Shown: piece by piece, positions 4,829 to 7,330 of the stretch
Layout: each line of letters begins with the position of its first letter
How positions within the stretch are numbered: position 1 is the stretch's first letter
Assembly: GCA_036297385.1 (NCBI GenBank)
Contig: JAXJLD010000027.1
Location: 1-7,330 of the forward strand
Source: Ventricola sp036297385
GTDB taxonomy: Bacteria > Bacillota > Clostridia > Christensenellales > Aristaeellaceae
Direction: 5' to 3'
DNA: 7,330 nt
Made by a program: the position numbers and the translations under genes
The notes under the pieces: generated by a model
Told to the model about the DNA's origin: nothing
Seen by the model: the letters and a program-made list of their open reading frames with translations, nothing else
Databases searched by the model: none

Positions 4829-6387
4829 AAAATGCAGTAGGACGCGATATCCCGGATTTCCTGCTGGAAAACGGCAGGGAAGTCTATCAGGGCAAGAACT
4901 ACATGGACGGCAAGTACATGAAGAAGGCCTCGCCCTGCACCCGCCGCTATGAGTGCCCGCAGGAGAGCAAAATTGTGGCGACCATCGCGGACGCTCTGCG
5001 GCAGTGCGGCGCGAAGGATGGCATGACCTTCTCTTTCCATCATCACCTGCGCAATGGAGACTATGTGGTGAACATGGTCATGAAAGCGGCGATTGAGGAA
5101 CTAGGACTCAAGGATCTGACGATTGCCGCTACGTCTCTGGGCGAGGCGCATGATCCGGTGGCAGACTACATCGAGCAGGGCAAGGTGGTGGGCATTCAGA
5201 CCTCCGGCATCCGCGGCAGGATGGGACAGGTGGTCTCCGAAGGCAAGCTCAAGACGCCGGCCATCATCCGCAGCCACGGTGGCCGTCCGCGTGCTATTGA
5301 GGCGGGCGAGGTGCATATTGACATTGCCTTTGTCGCTGCTCCGACGAGCGACTGCGTGGGCAATAGCCGCGGCATTGGCGGCAAGAGCAACTGCGGCTCG
5401 CTGGGCTATGCCATGACCGATGCGAAGTATGCCGATCATGTGGTGGTTGTGACGGACTGCCTTGTGGATTTCCCGAATATGCCTGCCTCGGTCGAGGCGA
5501 TTGACGTGGACGCGGTGGTGGTCGCCGATTCCATCGGCAATCCGAAGAAGATTGCTTCTGCCGCTGCGCGTATCTCGCAGAACCCACGCGACCTGATGAT
5601 GGCAGAGAACGTGGCGAAGGTTATTGCTTCTACGCCGTATTTTAAGGATGGATTCTCCTTCCAGACCGGCGTAGGCGGCCCGAGCTTGGCTGCAAACCTC
5701 TTCCTTGAAAAGTACATGGATGAGCGCGATATCAAGATGGGCTGGGCGATCGGCGGTATCTGCAAGCCGATGGTTGAGCTGCTCAAGAAGGGGAAGATCG
5801 GCAAGGTCATCGACGTGCAGGATTTCGATCTTGATGCGGTCAACTCCATCAACCAGACGCCCGGCCACTTTGAGATGAGCGCCAGCCAGTATGCCAACCC
5901 CGCAAACAAGGGTGCGTTTGTCAATAAGCTCGATTTTGTGGTGCTGGCAGCGCTGGAGATTGACACCGGGTTTAACGTGAATGTGCTCACCGGTTCGGAT
6001 GGTGTGCTGCGTGGTGCGCCGGGCGGACATCCGGATACCGCCGCAGGCTCCAAGGTCTGCATCATTGTCACCCCGCTGGTGCGCGGACGCATGGCGACCG
6101 TGTGCGAGAACGTGGTGACCGTCACCACGCCGGGCGACTGCGTGGATGTACTGGTCACGGATTACGGCATTGCGGTCAATCCGCTTCGCCCGGATCTCAT
6201 CAAGTGTCTGGACGATGCGGGTATTCCGCATGTGACCATCGAAAGCCTGAAGGAAAAGGCATATGCCATGGTTGGCCGTCCGGATGCGGTACAGTTCAAG
6301 GACAAGGTTGTTGCTGTACTGGAAGCGCGTGACGGCACCATTCTCGATGTGGTGCGCGAGATCAAGCCGTTTACGTTTGATGACTGA
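4825..6387 (+). CDS. citF: Citrate lyase alpha subunit (citrate:acetyl-ACP transferase) CitF
   Basis: At 520 residues this is a full-length alpha subunit. It exchanges the acetyl group on CitD for citrate, forming the citryl thioester that CitE then cleaves. The enzyme acts in the cytoplasm in an alpha-beta-gamma complex. Conserved blocks: SFHHHLRNGDYVVNMVM (70-86), RSHGGRPRAIEAGEVHID (149-166), GNSRGIGGKSNCGSLGYA (179-196), FSFQTGVGGPSLAANLFL (277-294), IDVQDFDLDAV (329-339), FNVNVLTGSDGVLRGAPGGH (383-402) and LVTDYGIAVNPLRPDL (443-458). Two CoA-transferase-like domains fit this order. The ATG overlaps the citE TGA as ATGA, with GAGGGGG 7 bases before it. CitF is the last gene of the block. 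No citX or citG follows; the next feature is non-coding sequence and a terminator facing a convergent operon. The homologous citramalate lyase alpha subunit is the main alternative. Confidence 0.95.
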   Translation: MKNAVGRDIPDFLLENGREVYQGKNYMDGKYMKKASPCTRRYECPQESKIVATIADALRQCGAKDGMTFSFHHHLRNGDYVVNMVMKAAIEELGLKDLTIAATSLGEAHDPVADYIEQGKVVGIQTSGIRGRMGQVVSEGKLKTPAIIRSHGGRPRAIEAGEVHIDIAFVAAPTSDCVGNSRGIGGKSNCGSLGYAMTDAKYADHVVVVTDCLVDFPNMPASVEAIDVDAVVVADSIGNPKKIASAAARISQNPRDLMMAENVAKVIASTPYFKDGFSFQTGVGGPSLAANLFLEKYMDERDIKMGWAIGGICKPMVELLKKGKIGKVIDVQDFDLDAVNSINQTPGHFEMSASQYANPANKGAFVNKLDFVVLAALEIDTGFNVNVLTGSDGVLRGAPGGHPDTAAGSKVCIIVTPLVRGRMATVCENVVTVTTPGDCVDVLVTDYGIAVNPLRPDLIKCLDDAGIPHVTIESLKEKAYAMVGRPDAVQFKDKVVAVLEARDGTILDVVREIKPFTFDD

Positions 6388-6628
6388 ACCCCTTCATACG
6401 GTTTTTGCTCGACATGGGCGATAAGCGCAAAGCATGGGTTTGGAATCTGGAACCAGCTGCCGCCGATGGCGGAAACAGGCAGGCTTCAGCCTCTAAACCC
6501 CGCTTGGGGATTTCATCCATAAACTCCATCTTCGCTTCGCACTTATGCATCGTTTTGATTAGAAAACAGGATGAGATGTGCGGACAGAGAACATCACCCC
6601 CCTGATTCTGTGGGAATCTTCTTCTATG
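6388..6628. other. Non-coding region downstream of citF with short inverted repeats
   Basis: No convincing gene lies here. It contains several small palindromes: CCGCC-GAT-GGCGG (6460-6472, extended by CTG/CAG across an AAA bulge), AGGCT-TC-AGCCT (6481-6492) and CCCC-GCTT-GGGG followed by ATTT (6498-6513). None has a proper T-run. Short open frames on both strands have atypical composition and no ribosome binding sites. The mixed, patchy character would suit a dispersed intergenic repeat or decayed sequence, but this cannot be shown from one copy. Confidence 0.45.
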
Positions 6629-6669
6629 CGAAAAGGGCGCAGGGCCTCGGCCTTGCGTCCTTTTCGTTT
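6629..6669. terminator. Bidirectional intrinsic terminator between citF and the XRE gene
   Basis: Positions 6629-6645 pair with 6650-6666 in a continuous 17-bp stem with two G:U pairs and a 4-nt loop. The outer part is AAAAGG opposite CCTTTT, followed on the plus strand by CGTTTG. On the minus strand the same stem also ends in a TTTT run. It can therefore end both the tct-abrB-cit transcript and the convergent XRE transcript, whose stop codon is about 10 bases away. It lies some 240 bases after citF, so the cit mRNA would have a long 3' tail unless processed. Confidence 0.78.
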
Positions 6670-6678
6670 GCATGCTGC

Positions 6679-6870
6679 TCACGGGCAGGTAAACAGCTCA
6701 TCGACGGTCAGACGAAGTTCTCGGGCCAGATGGAAGGCCAGAGCCAGCGTCGGGTCGTACTTGTTGTTTTCGATGGCGTTGACGGTCTGCCGGGAAACGC
6801 CGCAGCGTCTGGCCAGCTCGTCTTGAGACAGGCCCAGCTCCTTCCGGCGCACTTTGATGATGTTTTCCAT
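6679..6870 (-). CDS. Small XRE/Cro-type helix-turn-helix regulator
   Basis: This is a 63-residue DNA-binding protein that is almost entirely one HTH_3 domain. The sequence LSQDELARRCGVSRQTVNAI (14-33) gives helix 2, the turn and the recognition helix. ENNKYDPTLALAFHLA (34-49) and LRLTVDELF (52-60) complete the five-helix fold, and there is no effector domain. The ATG at 6870-6868 begins the conserved domain exactly; longer in-frame extension upstream overlaps the membrane-protein gene in another frame and is discarded. Only one base separates it from the stop of the preceding minus-strand membrane-protein gene, so translation is coupled. Such mini-XREs usually repress their own operon, and twin palindromes at the promoter fit that. 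There is no evidence that it controls the cit genes, which run convergently. Confidence 0.9.
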   Translation of the reverse strand: MENIIKVRRKELGLSQDELARRCGVSRQTVNAIENNKYDPTLALAFHLARELRLTVDELFTCP

Positions 6871-6871
6871 C

Positions 6872-7162
6872 TCAGCCACCGTGCTTCCTCTTGAAATACA
6901 TGAGGCTGAAGAAATATAGAATGGCATAGACCTCCAGATGTACGAGGGGATTGAGGTACTGCGGCTCACCCTTGATGAAGCCCAGTATGACTGTGAGGAT
7001 GTTTGAGCCCACCATGGCCAGCAGCGTATACGCGCTGGCTTTCCATACGATGATTTGATTGCGCTCATCGCCCGGGTGAAGCAGCGTGAACAGCATCCAT
7101 AAATCCAGCGCACCAAAAACGATCAAGACCGAACCCAAGAAAAACATGGCACCAACAGGCAT
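6872..7162 (-). CDS. Three-helix small membrane protein paired with XRE regulator
   Basis: This 96-residue membrane protein is of unknown function. Hydrophobic segments lie at about residues 5-28, 43-64 and 73-90. A charged loop, HPGDERNQIIVWKAS (29-43), separates the first two, and the protein ends in a basic KRKHGG tail that is probably cytoplasmic. A D-E-R...K-A-type loop next to a helix is common in small membrane proteins encoded beside mini-XRE regulators in Firmicutes; I cannot assign a specific family with certainty. ATG 7162-7160 is chosen because AAAGGAG (complement of 7172-7178) lies 9 bases upstream; a second in-frame ATG at 7147 lacks such a site. It is the first gene of a two-gene operon with the XRE gene. 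Confidence 0.8.
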   Translation of the reverse strand: MPVGAMFFLGSVLIVFGALDLWMLFTLLHPGDERNQIIVWKASAYTLLAMVGSNILTVILGFIKGEPQYLNPLVHLEVYAILYFFSLMYFKRKHGG

Positions 7163-7198
7163 ACGACATTGCTCCTTTCACGAGTCAAGTGTGTGAAG

Positions 7199-7216
7199 TG
7201 TCAAAATCTTTTGACA
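7199..7216 (-). promoter_or_regulatory. Proximal 18-bp palindromic operator
   Basis: TGTCAAAATCTTTTGACA is a perfect inverted repeat, 8-bp arms around a 2-bp centre. It spans approximately +1 to +17 of the predicted minus-strand transcript, just downstream of the -10 box. A bound dimer there would block transcription initiation. It matches the distal palindrome at 7245-7262 in arm sequence and spacing. Confidence 0.7.
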
Positions 7217-7221
7217 TGCTC

Positions 7222-7250
7222 ATTATAGAAGCGCTGGCAGGAAATGTCAA
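7222..7250 (-). promoter_or_regulatory. Consensus sigma-A promoter of the membrane protein-XRE operon
   Basis: Read on the minus strand, TTGACA (complement of 7245-7250) and TATAAT (complement of 7222-7227) are both perfect consensus hexamers with a 17-bp spacer. Transcription would begin near 7215, giving a leader of about 50 bases before ATG 7162. Such a strong promoter normally needs a repressor, consistent with the palindromes overlapping it. Confidence 0.85.
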
Positions 7251-7262
7251 GAGTTTTTGACA
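7245..7262 (-). promoter_or_regulatory. Distal 18-bp palindromic operator over the -35 box
   Basis: TGTCAAGAGTTTTTGACA has the same 18-bp architecture as the site at 7199-7216, with one imperfect arm pair. One half-site is the -35 hexamer itself. The two palindromes are centred 46 bp apart and bracket the promoter core, as expected of a paired repressor site for the XRE product. Confidence 0.65.
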
Positions 7263-7330
7263 ATAACGCGCTCATATTGTTAGCATCATAAGAACTTTAT
7301 TCAGCGCGAAGCGGAGAAGGGGTTTGGGGA

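Noticed and set aside
5101..6231. Long minus-strand open frame (376 codons) opposite citF
   Set aside because: It is antisense to the highly conserved citF; the translated sequence is dominated by His/Arg repeats of shadow type and resembles no family.
6386..6406. Possible terminator immediately after citF (AACC/GGTT then TTT)
   Set aside because: The stem is only 4 bp with a 9-nt loop; the 17-bp stem at 6629-6666 is far stronger.
7260..7280. ACAATA/TATTGT inverted repeat upstream of the minus-strand promoter
   Set aside because: Only 6-bp AT-rich arms with a 9-bp spacer; likely chance, though a weak extra regulator site cannot be excluded.
7211..7285. Plus-strand TTGACA hexamers at 7211 and 7257 as promoters for a rightward gene
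   Set aside because: They are half-sites of the palindromes; no TATAAT-like box follows at suitable spacing on the plus strand.
7297..7330. Possible C-terminal end of a minus-strand gene entering from the right edge (stop at 7299-7297)
   Set aside because: Only ten codons are visible and they match no recognisable family; not enough to call a gene.

Overview
The window reads as a GC-rich chromosomal segment of an anaerobic Firmicute, most likely a gut clostridium of the Oscillospiraceae type. This is inferred from strong AGGAGG-like ribosome binding sites, GC-rich codon use, a citrate lyase cluster and a small XRE/membrane-protein pair. No rRNA or marker gene fixes the taxon. I see no tRNA, CRISPR array, insertion sequence or phage gene.

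Positions 2-6387 hold one co-directional (+) block. It starts with the last 48 codons of a probable TctC-type periplasmic/extracellular binding protein, followed by tctB (257-802) and tctA (818-2332). Together these form a tripartite tricarboxylate transporter in the order C-B-A. An AbrB-family membrane protein follows (2472-3533). Last come citD (3615-3917), citE (3914-4828) and citF (4825-6387), the three structural subunits of citrate lyase. The simplest reading is an import-and-cleave unit: the transporter brings in citrate or a related acid, and CitDEF splits it to acetate and oxaloacetate (or to acetate and pyruvate, if the true substrate is citramalate). The accessory genes that make and acetylate the CitD prosthetic group (citC, citX, citG) are absent, as is any oxaloacetate decarboxylase. 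The window does contain the 3' end of the cluster, so these functions must lie upstream of the window or elsewhere.

Within functional modules the genes are tightly coupled. The tctA ribosome binding site overlaps the tctB stop; citD-citE overlap by GTGA and citE-citF by ATGA. Between modules, each of the three junctions (tctC|tctB, tctA|abrB, abrB|citD) carries a clear RNA hairpin. This pattern suggests differential expression of segments of one transcript.

Positions 6388-6628 are non-coding with small inverted repeats. They are followed by a strong, probably bidirectional terminator (6629-6669) between convergent units. On the minus strand, a 96-residue three-helix membrane protein (7162-6872) and a 63-residue XRE regulator (6870-6679) form a two-gene operon. 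Its promoter has perfect consensus -35 and -10 boxes 17 bp apart, flanked by two near-identical 18-bp palindromes that look like autoregulatory operators. This small locus is the most distinctive regulatory feature of the window.
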